Assembly (NCBI RefSeq): GCF_002155685.1
Contig: NZ_MUYK01000001.1
Span: 644,174-708,173 of the forward strand
Direction: 5' to 3'
Source of the DNA: Erythrobacter colymbi
GTDB lineage: Bacteria > Pseudomonadota > Alphaproteobacteria > Sphingomonadales > Sphingomonadaceae
Length of the DNA stretch: 64,000 nucleotides
Part shown: in pieces, positions 52,290 to 60,775 of the stretch
Layout: every line of letters starts with the position of its first letter
Numbering within the stretch: position 1 is the first letter of the stretch
Position numbers and translations under genes: made by a program
Notes under the pieces: generated by a model
The model's input: only the letters and a program-made list of their open reading frames with translations
The model's database searches: none
Told to the model about the DNA's origin: nothing

Positions 52290-53711
52290 ATGACCAAGGC
52301 CTCCCTGCTCGCGCTGACCGCGCTCTCGCTCGCCGCACCGGCTCTCGCCAACACCCCGCCCCCGCGTCCTACGCTGGAACAGGCCGCCGACAATGCCGGC
52401 AGCTACGATCCCCACGCATGGGACTTCGTCGAGGGGATCACCACCGAAGTCGGCCAACGGCAGGCAGGCACCGAGGCCGAGGTCCGCGGCCGGGCTTGGG
52501 CCGCGGCGTGGCTGAAGGCCAAGGGCTTCCAGAACATCGCGATCGAGCCCTACATGATGCCGACCTGGGTGCCGGGCGAACCGGGCAAGGCCGAGATCGT
52601 CAGCCCTTTCCCGCAGAGCCTCGCCGTCGCGCCGCTGGGTGACACGGCCTCGACCGGCCCCGAAGGGATCACCGCCGAGGTGGTGATGTTCAAGAGCGTC
52701 GCCGAACTTCAGGCCGCGCCCGAGGGCAGCCTCAAGGGCAAGATCGCCTTCGTCAGCAACGCCATGACCCGGACGCAAGACGGCAGCCAGTATGGCTTTG
52801 CCGGGCCGACGCGCTGGGTCGCCTCGGGCATCGCGGCGAGCAAGGGTGCGGTTGCGACCGTCATCAAGTCGGTCGGCACCGACCTGCACCGCAACCCGCA
52901 CACCGGCGGCACCGACTTCCCCGAGGGCGTGAAGCCCACCCCGGCGGGCGCGCTCAGCAACCCCGATGCGGCGAACCTCGAGCGGATGTTCGCCCGCGCG
53001 GGCGGAAGGCCGATCACCATGAAGCTGGTGCTGACGCCGCGTTTTCTCGGCGAGACCGAGAGCGGCAATGTCGTGGGCGAGATCGTGGGCCGCAATCCCG
53101 CGCTCCCGCCGGTGCTGCTCGCCTGCCACCTCGACAGCTGGTGGCTCGGCACCGGCGCGATCGACGATGGCGCGGGCTGCGCGATCATAGCGGCGGCGGC
53201 GAAGTGGGTGAGCATTTCCGGCCAGCCGCTGCGCACCATCCGTGTGCTGTTCGCAGGCGCCGAGGAGACCGGCCTGTTCGGCAGCGCCGCCTACAGCAAG
53301 GCCCACATCAACGAGCCGATCGCCGTCGGCCTCGAGAGCGATTTCGGTGCGGACCGTATCTGGCGCTTCGATTCGAACTTCCGCGAGACCAACCCGGTGC
53401 TGCACAAGAAGATCGCCGCCGCCGTCGCGCGCTTTGGCGTCTCTGCCGGCACCGATCCTGCCACTGGCGGCGCGGACCTCAACATCGTGCGCGACCAGAA
53501 GGGCGCGCTGGTCGATCTGCAGCAGGACGGCACCCGCTATTTCGACCTGCACCACACGCCCGACGACACGCTCGACAAGATCGATCCGGTGCAGCTGCGC
53601 CAGAATGTCGCGGTGTGGACGCAGGTCGTCGGAATCCTCGCGAACGAGGAAACCGCGATCCTGACCGGTGGCCCGGTTCCGTCCGCGCCGCCGGTGATGA
53701 ACGGCAAGTAG
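52290..53711 (+). CDS. Secreted M28-family zinc peptidase
   Basis: A 473-residue exported aminopeptidase-like protein. The signal peptide ends SLAAPALA (about residue 19). A PA-domain-like insert lies around residues 120-240. The catalytic domain has the co-catalytic zinc ligands: LLACHLDSWWLGTGAIDDGAG (His-x-Asp and bridging Asp, outline), LFAGAEETGLFGS with the general base Glu-Glu, ESDFGAD, and His in DLHHTPDDTLDKID. M28 enzymes remove N-terminal residues in the periplasm or medium. It is divergent from ettA and ends 4 bases from the convergent che operon end. Confidence 0.92.
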   Translation: MTKASLLALTALSLAAPALANTPPPRPTLEQAADNAGSYDPHAWDFVEGITTEVGQRQAGTEAEVRGRAWAAAWLKAKGFQNIAIEPYMMPTWVPGEPGKAEIVSPFPQSLAVAPLGDTASTGPEGITAEVVMFKSVAELQAAPEGSLKGKIAFVSNAMTRTQDGSQYGFAGPTRWVASGIAASKGAVATVIKSVGTDLHRNPHTGGTDFPEGVKPTPAGALSNPDAANLERMFARAGGRPITMKLVLTPRFLGETESGNVVGEIVGRNPALPPVLLACHLDSWWLGTGAIDDGAGCAIIAAAAKWVSISGQPLRTIRVLFAGAEETGLFGSAAYSKAHINEPIAVGLESDFGADRIWRFDSNFRETNPVLHKKIAAAVARFGVSAGTDPATGGADLNIVRDQKGALVDLQQDGTRYFDLHHTPDDTLDKIDPVQLRQNVAVWTQVVGILANEETAILTGGPVPSAPPVMNGK

Positions 53712-53715
53712 TCGC

Positions 53716-55167
53716 TCAGGCCGCGCGGCTGAGGCGCAGGTCCACCGGGGCCGCGCCCGCCCGTCCGCGCGTGCCGACCGTGAACTGCGATAGTGCGGAA
53801 TCGAGCAACCCGGCCTCGCGGGTGAGCGAGGTTGCGGCAGCCGTGCACTGCTCGGCCATCGCCGCGTTCTGCTGGGTCGAACGGTCGAGCTCGCCCACCA
53901 CGGCGGTGATCTGCGAGAGGTTCTCGGCCTGAACTGCAGCCGAATCCGCCAGCGTCTGGATTGCGCCCGACAGCGCGGCGATGTCGCGCGTGATTGCCGC
54001 GAAGGCATCGCCGCTGCGGCCCACCAGATCGACCCCGCGGCCGACCTGCACCGAACTGGCCGAGATCAGCGCCTTCACTTCCTCTGCCGCTTCGGCGCAG
54101 CGCTGAGCGAGGGCGCGCACTTCGTTGGCGACAACGGCAAAGCCCTTGCCCGCCTCGCCCGCGCGCGCCGCCTCGACGCCTGCATTGAGCGCCAACAGGT
54201 TGGTCTGGAACGAGATGCTTTCGATCACCGCGATGATCGAGGTGATTTCCTGCGAGCTGCTCTCGATCTGCTGCATTGCGCCGACCGCCTCGGTGACGAT
54301 CTGCGAGCCTTCGGTCGCGCGGGTGGTGGTGTCGGTGATCGTCCGGCGCGCGCCCGCGCTGGTCGCGGCGCTTTCCTGCACGCTGCTGTTGATCGAGACG
54401 ATCGCGGTGGCCGTCTCCTCCAGATTGGCGGCCTGTTCCTCGGTGCGGCGCGACAGGTCGTCGGCGGCCGAGCGGATTTCGGTGGCGCCGGCATTCATCG
54501 ACGCCATGCCCGACATGACATTGCCGAGCGTCTCGCACAGGGTGCCCAGCGCCGCGTTGAAGTCGCGTTCGACCTGCGCATATTCGGCCGGGAAGCCTTC
54601 GATGCGGGCGGTCAGATCGCCGGCGGAGACCTGCTGGAGCGCGGTGCCCAGCTTGTCGCTGACCAGCGTGCGCACCCGTTCCTCGGAATTGTGGAAGTAG
54701 CCCGAGAGCGCAAGGTCGATGTCGAGCAGCGCGATCTTCACCAGGGTGGCGATCTGCCGCGCCTGCGCGCGCTTCCACGGCAGCCACGCGCGCCAGCCGG
54801 GGGCGACGATGGCGGTGATCAGCTCGTCGAGCACGAGGCCATAGGCGCCAACATACCACTTGGGCTCGAGCCCGATGCGTGCATGGACGTTACCGATGCG
54901 CGTGGCACGCTGGTAGAAGCGGTCGTCGACCCCGTCACGGAACACTGCCGTCCAGTGTTCGGCCTGCAACGACTTCGCGCGGCTCATCTGCTGCGGATTG
55001 TCGAAATGGTCCGACAATTCCTTGCGCGAGGCGATCACGCGGTAGAATCCGTCGAGCGCGCCGTCGAGGCGACGGTTCAACGCACGGGCAACGCCCGCAA
55101 GCGTGCCTTGCCGGATATCGGCAAGGCCATAGTAATCGAGACGCTCCTTCAACGGGTTGGCAGACAT
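53716..55167 (-). CDS. Globin-coupled methyl-accepting chemotaxis protein (HemAT-type O2 sensor)
   Basis: A soluble 483-residue transducer. Residues 1-165 are a protoglobin-type sensor: distal-side FYRVI (Tyr42), proximal His95 in [25 protein letters not shown]-like linker follows ([17 protein letters not shown], about 190-204), then the MCP signalling hairpin with the tip [38 protein letters not shown] (outline). There is no membrane span. It should sense O2 in the cytoplasm and signal to CheA. It ends LSRAA, the same last five residues as the preceding MCP. AGGAG lies 8 bases ahead of the ATG at 55167. Last gene of the operon. Confidence 0.93.
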   Translation of the reverse strand: MSANPLKERLDYYGLADIRQGTLAGVARALNRRLDGALDGFYRVIASRKELSDHFDNPQQMSRAKSLQAEHWTAVFRDGVDDRFYQRATRIGNVHARIGLEPKWYVGAYGLVLDELITAIVAPGWRAWLPWKRAQARQIATLVKIALLDIDLALSGYFHNSEERVRTLVSDKLGTALQQVSAGDLTARIEGFPAEYAQVERDFNAALGTLCETLGNVMSGMASMNAGATEIRSAADDLSRRTEEQAANLEETATAIVSINSSVQESAATSAGARRTITDTTTRATEGSQIVTEAVGAMQQIESSSQEITSIIAVIESISFQTNLLALNAGVEAARAGEAGKGFAVVANEVRALAQRCAEAAEEVKALISASSVQVGRGVDLVGRSGDAFAAITRDIAALSGAIQTLADSAAVQAENLSQITAVVGELDRSTQQNAAMAEQCTAAATSLTREAGLLDSALSQFTVGTRGRAGAAPVDLRLSRAA

Positions 55168-55232
55168 GATGACGCTCCTGACGGGATGTGGGCTGCGACC
55201 CCTCCTTGAAATCCTGATGGTGTAGTGGCGGG

Positions 55233-56759
55233 CTAGGCGGCGCGGCTGAGTGGCGGTGCTTCCGCCCTGTCCCGCCGGAACCGTTCGACCTGACCGTTCA
55301 GATCCTCGGCATTGCGCAGCAGTTCGACCGAGGCGGCGCTGGTCTGTTCGGCCATCGCCGCGTTCTGCTGCATGCCGCGATCGAGCAGGCGCATCGCCTC
55401 GTCGATCTGGCGGATCGCATCGAGCGTGCCGGACGAGCCGAGCGCGATCCGGTCGATCTGTCCGGCAATGTCGGAGAAGCGCGAGACCAGCGAGGCGAGC
55501 AGGCTGACCATGTGGTTGACCCGCTCGACACCGACCGCGACCTCGTTCTTGGAGGCCGCGACCAGCTCCTTGATCGCGGTCGCCGACTGGGCCGAGCGCT
55601 GCGCCAGTTCGCGCACCTCGCCCGCGACCACGGCGAACCCCTTGCCCGCCTCGCCCGCGCGGGCGGCCTCGACCCCGGCATTTAGCGCGAGGAGATTGGT
55701 CTGGAAGGCGATGGTGTCGATGAAGCCGATCATCTCGCCGATCTCGATGGAGGACGCCTCGATCCGCGTGATGGCCTCTGCCGCGCCGGTGATGTCGTCG
55801 GCGCCGCGATCGGCATCGGCCTTGGCATCGAGCGCGGTGCTGCGGGTCGTGTCCCACAGCTTCGCCTGTTCCTCGATCGCACGCAGCAGATCTCCGGCCG
55901 TGCGGGCCGCGCTCTCGATCGCGGCTGTCTGCTGCTCGGTTTTGGTGGCGAGGCTGGTGGATGCCTCGCGCAGCTCCTGCGCCCCGTTCGCCACCTGGTC
56001 GGCCGTATCGGCCACGGTGCCGACCAGCCGGTCGAGATCGGCGCAGGATTCGTTGAGCAGAGTCCGGGCGCGGTCGTATTCTCCGGGGAAGGGGCTTTCG
56101 AGCCGGGTCGAAAGATCGCCCTCGGCGAGCGCATGGAGCCGCTCGCTCAGGCCCGACAGCACCACACGCTGGTCGGCCGCGAGGGCCTCGCGTTCGGCAT
56201 TGCGCTCGGCATCGAGCTTGGCCTGCGCAAGCCGCGCCGCCGCCAGCCCGTCAATCAGGCTTTCGAACTGGCGGCACAGCACGATCAGCACCGCCGCTTC
56301 CACCAGCACGACGACCGCGTGGAACACCACCCGCAAGAGGTCTGCGCCATCGGGAAAGACATAGGCCGGGGCGATGAAGTTGAGCGCGAGGTGGTGCAGC
56401 GCCGTCACCAGCGTGCCCGCCACGATAACCCGCCAGTCGGCAAGGGCGGTCAGCACCGCGAGGAAGGCGAAGAACACCATGTGCATATCGATGATCCACC
56501 CGGTGGTGCTCGCCTGCGCCAGGAGCAGCGCGGCGAGCAACGGGTAGGTCACGCCAAACAGGATGCGGGTGGCCGGATCGGAGCGCCGCTGGTGGGCACA
56601 CCACATCGGCGGCGCTACCAGCAGCACCGCGCTGGCTGCGATCAGCGGAGCATCGGCAAGCAGACCCCAGACCACCAGCACCGCGCCGATCACGCCGGCC
56701 AGGAGGCCGATCACGCGGACGCCGTTCTCGCGCAGGACGCGAGTGTCATCGACCATCAT
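55233..56759 (-). CDS. Methyl-accepting chemotaxis protein with an integral-membrane sensor
   Basis: A 508-residue transducer. Residues 15-170 hold about five or six hydrophobic helices with almost no periplasmic loop, so it senses within or at the membrane rather than by a periplasmic ligand domain. A coiled linker ([21 protein letters not shown]), a HAMP-like segment ([22 protein letters not shown], outline) and a full signalling domain follow, with tip [24 protein letters not shown]. It ends PPLSRAA. The start at 56759 is supported by its ATGA overlap with the preceding small gene. Confidence 0.92.
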   Translation of the reverse strand: MMVDDTRVLRENGVRVIGLLAGVIGAVLVVWGLLADAPLIAASAVLLVAPPMWCAHQRRSDPATRILFGVTYPLLAALLLAQASTTGWIIDMHMVFFAFLAVLTALADWRVIVAGTLVTALHHLALNFIAPAYVFPDGADLLRVVFHAVVVLVEAAVLIVLCRQFESLIDGLAAARLAQAKLDAERNAEREALAADQRVVLSGLSERLHALAEGDLSTRLESPFPGEYDRARTLLNESCADLDRLVGTVADTADQVANGAQELREASTSLATKTEQQTAAIESAARTAGDLLRAIEEQAKLWDTTRSTALDAKADADRGADDITGAAEAITRIEASSIEIGEMIGFIDTIAFQTNLLALNAGVEAARAGEAGKGFAVVAGEVRELAQRSAQSATAIKELVAASKNEVAVGVERVNHMVSLLASLVSRFSDIAGQIDRIALGSSGTLDAIRQIDEAMRLLDRGMQQNAAMAEQTSAASVELLRNAEDLNGQVERFRRDRAEAPPLSRAA

Positions 56760-57067
56760 CGCTTTTCCTCCTGCGAAAGTGCCGCACAGCCCGAACCACG
56801 GGCGGCGATCGGCACGAGGCCCTGGCCGAGTGCGTGGAGGAGGCTGGCATTGTCGGTGACACGGGCGATCACGCGGCCGCTCGCCGTGTCGAGCGCGAGC
56901 AGCGGGGCAGCCTCGCGATCGGCCCAGCGCAGCGCGGCGGAAAGGTCATGTCCGGCGACCGGCACCAGTAGCGCCGCCTGCCCGGGGCGCGGCCAGAACA
57001 GGGCCGCCCCCAGCGCCAGACAGGCGCCGAGGGCATGGACCGTGATCAGGGCGTGATCAGTGCGCAT
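56756..57067 (-). CDS. Unknown 103-residue membrane-anchored protein inside the che operon
   Basis: The ATG at 57067 lies inside the preceding ORF (11-base overlap) and the stop overlaps the mcp start (ATGA), so it is tightly embedded. It has one N-terminal hydrophobic stretch (about residues 7-36, ALITVHALGACLALGAALFW and a second short GQAALLVPVAG), then a soluble part with SAALRWADREAAPLLALDTASG, TDNASLLHALGQG and a single Cys in ARGSGCAAL. I recognise no family. It is likely periplasmic and tethered, perhaps a partner of the adjacent membrane transducer. Confidence 0.7.
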   Translation of the reverse strand: MRTDHALITVHALGACLALGAALFWPRPGQAALLVPVAGHDLSAALRWADREAAPLLALDTASGRVIARVTDNASLLHALGQGLVPIAARGSGCAALSQEEKR

Positions 57068-57359
57068 CGGCCTGTTCCAGAGCATGGCGCAGCTCGCCCA
57101 GACGGATCGCGGCCACCGCGGCATCGGGATCGGACGCGCCCAGCACATTCGCCATCTCGCGCAGCGACTGCGCGAGCCGGTCGATCTGCTGCAATTGCAC
57201 GAGATAGCGCGCGGCCACATCGGCATCGCTGCACAGCACGATGCCGAAGGCCTCGGCATCCTCGGCAAAGGTCGCCAGCCGCTGGGCGATACCATCGAGC
57301 AGGGCCGCAGAATGCGGCGCGCCGCCGGCGGCGCGGGGAACGGAGAGGGATCGGGCCAT
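57057..57359 (-). CDS. Unknown 100-residue helical protein in the che operon with a CheZ-like D-x3-Q helix
   Basis: Starts 2 bases after the cheW stop. The sequence is all-helical by appearance: residues 17-33, 35-73 and 78-97. The central helix reads VQLQQIDRLAQSLREMA, with Asp60 and Gln64 spaced as the catalytic Asp143 and Gln147 of E. coli CheZ (QDFQDLTGQVIKRM). No CheZ, CheC or CheX is otherwise recognisable in this operon. A role as CheY-P phosphatase is a hypothesis based on this one pattern and context. It could equally be a structural adaptor. No membrane segment or signal peptide. Confidence 0.7.
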   Translation of the reverse strand: MARSLSVPRAAGGAPHSAALLDGIAQRLATFAEDAEAFGIVLCSDADVAARYLVQLQQIDRLAQSLREMANVLGASDPDAAVAAIRLGELRHALEQADAH

Positions 57360-57361
57360 GA

Positions 57362-57802
57362 TCAGGCGGCCAGTTCGATCGGCTCGTCAGCCATCAGGCG
57401 TGCCAGATCGAGCACCATCACCATGTCCTCGCCCAGCGGGGCGATGCCTTCGAGGAAGTGGGTGATGCTCTCGTGACCGACCGCGTCGGGTTGCTGGAGG
57501 GTGCCGGCCTCGATCGAGACGATGTCGGCTACATCATGGACGATCAGGCCGCGCATCTGGCCTTCGTATTCGATCACGATGATCGGATTGCGCGGGGTCG
57601 CCTCGGTCGGGGTCCAGCCCAGACGCGCAGCCAGATCGATCACCGGCAGCACCGCACCGCGCAGGTTGACGACGCCCGCGACATAATCGGGCACGCGCGG
57701 CAGGCGGGTGACGGGCGACCAGGCGCGGATCTCGCGCACGGTCATGATGTCGATGCCGAAGCGCTGGCTGGCGATGCCGAAGGTGATGAGTTCGTGGCGC
57801 AT
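57362..57802 (-). CDS. cheW: Chemotaxis coupling protein CheW
   Basis: Bridges transducers to CheA. A 146-residue protein made of a single CheW domain: LITFGIASQRFGIDIMTVREI, VVNLRGAVLPVIDLAARLG (about residues 44-62, the classical signature), NPIIVIEYEGQMRGLIVHDVADIVSI, and MVMVLDLARLM at the end. The start at 57802 is the first codon of the domain; longer in-frame readings run through cheY in another frame. It lies 29 bases after cheY and 2 bases before the CheZ-like ORF. Confidence 0.95.
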   Translation of the reverse strand: MRHELITFGIASQRFGIDIMTVREIRAWSPVTRLPRVPDYVAGVVNLRGAVLPVIDLAARLGWTPTEATPRNPIIVIEYEGQMRGLIVHDVADIVSIEAGTLQQPDAVGHESITHFLEGIAPLGEDMVMVLDLARLMADEPIELAA

Positions 57803-57831
57803 GGGGCGGGTGTCCCTGTTGGCTGAGGCGA

Positions 57832-58215
57832 TCAGTGGATGACGCGGCGCAGCGCCGCGGTGAGCTTGTCGGCATCGAAGGGCTTGACGATCCACCCCGT
57901 CGCGCCGGCATTGCGGGCGCGCTGCTTCTTCTCGTCGGAGCTTTCGGTGGTCAGCACCAAGATCGGCCGCTCGGCATGGAGCGCGCTCGACCGCAGCTTC
58001 TCGATCAGGCCGAACCCGTCGAGGCGCGGCATGTTGATATCGGTGATGATGACGTCGACCTCGTTCGAAGCGAGCCATTCGAGCGCTTCCTGCCCGTCCT
58101 CGCATTGTTCGACCGCGAACCCGCGCGAGGTCAGCGCGCCGAGCAGCAGCGCACGCATCGAGGCGCTGTCGTCGACCGTGAGGACACGGATAGTGGCGGG
58201 ATTGCTGGCTTCCAT
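57832..58215 (-). CDS. cheY: Chemotaxis response regulator CheY
   Basis: A 127-residue single receiver domain. The acidic pocket is Asp15-Asp16, the phosphorylation site is Asp59 (IITDINMP), the switch Thr is in LVLTTESS, and Lys is in WIVKPFDADKL. In outline it is a stand-alone receiver that binds the flagellar switch when phosphorylated by CheA. It is the only CheY in the window. It follows cheD after 18 bases. Confidence 0.95.
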   Translation of the reverse strand: MEASNPATIRVLTVDDSASMRALLLGALTSRGFAVEQCEDGQEALEWLASNEVDVIITDINMPRLDGFGLIEKLRSSALHAERPILVLTTESSDEKKQRARNAGATGWIVKPFDADKLTAALRRVIH

Positions 58216-58233
58216 GATGTGCTCCGTTTGAAA

Positions 58234-58809
58234 CTAAAATAGCTCGACCGTCCCAAGCGCCGATTGCGGCCGCCCCAGTGGTTTTTCCGTAGGGGCGACA
58301 TCGGAGGGCACGAGGCGGGCGCGGACCTGGCCGCTGGCGGGACGAAACTGGATGCGCCGGGCCAGAGTGCCCTCGAGGTCCTCGAACACCTTGGGGATGT
58401 TCTCGCGCTCGAGGAACTGGCGGGCGAAGGCGGCATTGGCGGTGCCGATGGGAGAAAGGTCGGGGTTGAGGTTCGCGCCGCCGTAAAGCCGCGCGCGCAT
58501 CCGGCTCTTGTGCGCACCCATGCCCAGCATCTCGTTGATCAGCAGCTCCATGAGGTAGAGGCCGTAATCGCTGTCGAAGGCCTGGCTGCGGACGTGGGCC
58601 GGGGGCTCGGCAAGGAGGAAGTGGTTCATCCCGCCCACCCGCGCGACCGGATCGAACAGGCAGGTGGCAACGCAGCTGCCAAGGATCGTGCTCATCTCGA
58701 CCCGCGGGTCGGTGCTCGCCTTGGCCTCGCCCTGGACGATGGTCATGCGGACCACTTCGGGCGAGGGGCCGGCACCGGTGCCGGAAAGGAAGGGGGTCAT
58801 GTCGGTCAT
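58234..58809 (-). CDS. cheD: Chemoreceptor glutamine deamidase CheD
   Basis: Deamidates specific receptor glutamines to methylatable glutamates. The 191-residue protein has the catalytic Cys46 in STILGSCVATCLFDP and His63 in GGMNHFLL, plus NEMLGMGAHKSRMRARLYGGAN and IGTANAAFARQFLERENI, all characteristic. In Bacillus-type systems CheD also partners CheC; no CheC is found here. The ATG at 58809 overlaps the cheB stop (ATGA). Confidence 0.94.
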   Translation of the reverse strand: MTDMTPFLSGTGAGPSPEVVRMTIVQGEAKASTDPRVEMSTILGSCVATCLFDPVARVGGMNHFLLAEPPAHVRSQAFDSDYGLYLMELLINEMLGMGAHKSRMRARLYGGANLNPDLSPIGTANAAFARQFLERENIPKVFEDLEGTLARRIQFRPASGQVRARLVPSDVAPTEKPLGRPQSALGTVELF

Positions 58810-59873
58810 GCGAGGCCTACCCGTGCCGGAGCGAAGATTGCGGACCCGATCTTTTCGAGCGGAAGGACTTCGCCCGCCGCCCCCAGTTCGATTGCCGCGC
58901 GCGGCATGCCGAAGACCACGCAGCTTTCCTGATCCTGTGCGATGGTGCGCGCGCCGATGCTCGCGAGCTGGGCCATGCCTTGCGCGCCGTCCTGTCCCAT
59001 GCCGGTCAGCAGGACGCCAAGCGCGCGCGACCCGCCGTTCCCGCCGAGAAGGGCGGCAAGTGAAGCGAACAGTCGGTCGACGCTGGGGCGGTGACCCGAC
59101 ACGGGATCGCCTTCGCGCAAGATGCAGCGATAGCCGCGCGATCCGGCATTCGCGACCTGCAGGTGCCGCTCGTTGCCGGGCGCGAACAGCACCGTTCCGC
59201 GTTCGAGTGGCATATCGCTTTCGGCCAGCATCACCCGCGGCCGCACCGCGCGGTCGAAGGACTGGGCAATGGCGCCGGCAAAACAGCCGTTGATGTGCTG
59301 CACGACCAGCGTCGGCGGGCAATCCGCGGGGAAATCGGCGAGCAGGGTGTGGAGCGCCTCGACGCCGCCGGTCGAGGCCCCGATGACGATGATGTCGGGC
59401 AGGGCAGCCGCCGTCGGCGATGCGGGAGCGGGCGGGGGGGCGTGGCGGGCAGGACGCGCGGGATGAGGGTGAAGGTGCACCCGCGCCGCCTCGCGCACCA
59501 TCTCGACCAGCGGGCAATCGTCGACCACATCGCTCGGCCGCACACGCAGCTGCGACTTGGCGATGCACCCGACCGCGCCGAGCTGGAGCCCGCGCGCGGT
59601 GGCGCTGGCGCCTTCCTCGGTTGCGCCGGAGACGAGGATCACCGGGGTCGGGCGCAGCTGCATGATCTTTTCGAGGAACGACAACCCGTCCATCCCCGGC
59701 ATCTCGATGTCGAGCGTCACCACGTCGGGATCGAGCGCCTTGATCATCTGGCGCGCCTCGGCGGCATCGGCGGCGGTGCCGATCACCGCGATATCGCTCT
59801 CGCGCCCTAGCCGGTGCTGGAGTAGCGCGCGCATCAGCGGGCTGTCATCGACGATCAGGACCCGGATGCTCAT
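58806..59873 (-). CDS. cheB: Chemotaxis methylesterase/deamidase response regulator CheB
   Basis: A 355-residue protein: receiver domain with Asp55 (VVTLDIEMPG) and acidic pair Asp9-Asp10, a Pro/Ala/His-rich linker (about residues 135-155), and a methylesterase domain with the catalytic Ser in IGASTGG, His in VVQHING, and Asp in TGMGQDGAQGM. It removes methyl groups from the MCPs when phosphorylated by CheA. The start overlaps the cheR stop (ATGA at 59870-59873). Confidence 0.96.
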   Translation of the reverse strand: MSIRVLIVDDSPLMRALLQHRLGRESDIAVIGTAADAAEARQMIKALDPDVVTLDIEMPGMDGLSFLEKIMQLRPTPVILVSGATEEGASATARGLQLGAVGCIAKSQLRVRPSDVVDDCPLVEMVREAARVHLHPHPARPARHAPPPAPASPTAAALPDIIVIGASTGGVEALHTLLADFPADCPPTLVVQHINGCFAGAIAQSFDRAVRPRVMLAESDMPLERGTVLFAPGNERHLQVANAGSRGYRCILREGDPVSGHRPSVDRLFASLAALLGGNGGSRALGVLLTGMGQDGAQGMAQLASIGARTIAQDQESCVVFGMPRAAIELGAAGEVLPLEKIGSAIFAPARVGLA

Positions 59874-60766
59874 GCGCCCATTCTCCGGCGGTAGATGGTG
59901 GGGCCGACCGGATCGAGCAGCGCGGTCGCCGGGCCGCTCACGCGCTCGGAATGGCCGATGTAGAGATAGCCGCCCGGCACCAGCTGGCGTGCGAACCGCT
60001 CGACCAGCCGGTCCTTGGTCGGGCCGTCGAAATAGATCATCACGTTGCGGCAGAAGATCACGTCGAACGGACGCTGCATTGGCCAGTCGCCCATCAGGTT
60101 GAGCTCGCGGAAGCGCACCATCGCCTGCACTGCCTGGTCGATCGAAAGCCGCTCCTCGCCGCCGTCGCTGCGCTCGGCCACGCACCAGGTGCGGCGAAGG
60201 GCTTCGGGCAGGGCATCGAGCGCGCTCGCGGGATAGGTCGCCGCCCGCGCTCCGGCGAGCGCATTGACCGAAATGTCGCTCGCGAGCGCGAGCAGCCGCG
60301 CCTTCGTCAGCTTCAGCCCCGCGTTGCGGTCCGCGCCGAGCAGGACCATCATCAGCGTCCAGATTTCCTCGCCGGTCGAACAGCCCGCCGACCAGATGCG
60401 CGCCTCGTCGCCCGCCATCGCGCGGCGCACCAGATCGGGGCGCACGACGCTTTCGAAGTGCTCGAAATGATGCGGTTCGCGGTGAAAATAGGTGTGGTTG
60501 GTGGTGAGCGCGGCAACCACCTCGGTCATCGTCCGCCCGTCGCCCTCGAGCGCATCGAGGAAGGCGCCGAAGCTCGTCAGCCCGCTGCGCCGCACGAGCG
60601 GGGCAAGGCGCGAATAGGCGAGCATCTTCTTGCGCTCGGACAGCACGATGCCGGTTTCGGCATGGATCAGGTCGGCGATGCGGCGGAAGTCGGCCTCGCC
60701 ATAGATGGCGGGGCTGACACCGGGCACCATGCTGTCGGACGCCTCGGCGGCGCTGTGGGCATGCAT
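59870..60766 (-). CDS. cheR: Chemotaxis protein methyltransferase CheR
   Basis: SAM-dependent methyltransferase acting on MCP glutamates, 298 residues. The N-terminal helical domain includes ALTTNHTYFHREPHHFEHF. The SAM site is RIWSAGCSTGEEIWTLMM (about residues 122-139), with later FDVIFCRNVMIYFD. The beta-subdomain that binds C-terminal receptor pentapeptides is expected within the SAM domain. A GAGG lies 7 bases before the ATG. It starts 9 bases after cheA. Confidence 0.95.
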   Translation of the reverse strand: MHAHSAAEASDSMVPGVSPAIYGEADFRRIADLIHAETGIVLSERKKMLAYSRLAPLVRRSGLTSFGAFLDALEGDGRTMTEVVAALTTNHTYFHREPHHFEHFESVVRPDLVRRAMAGDEARIWSAGCSTGEEIWTLMMVLLGADRNAGLKLTKARLLALASDISVNALAGARAATYPASALDALPEALRRTWCVAERSDGGEERLSIDQAVQAMVRFRELNLMGDWPMQRPFDVIFCRNVMIYFDGPTKDRLVERFARQLVPGGYLYIGHSERVSGPATALLDPVGPTIYRRRMGA

Positions 60767-60775
60767 GGCCGGACC

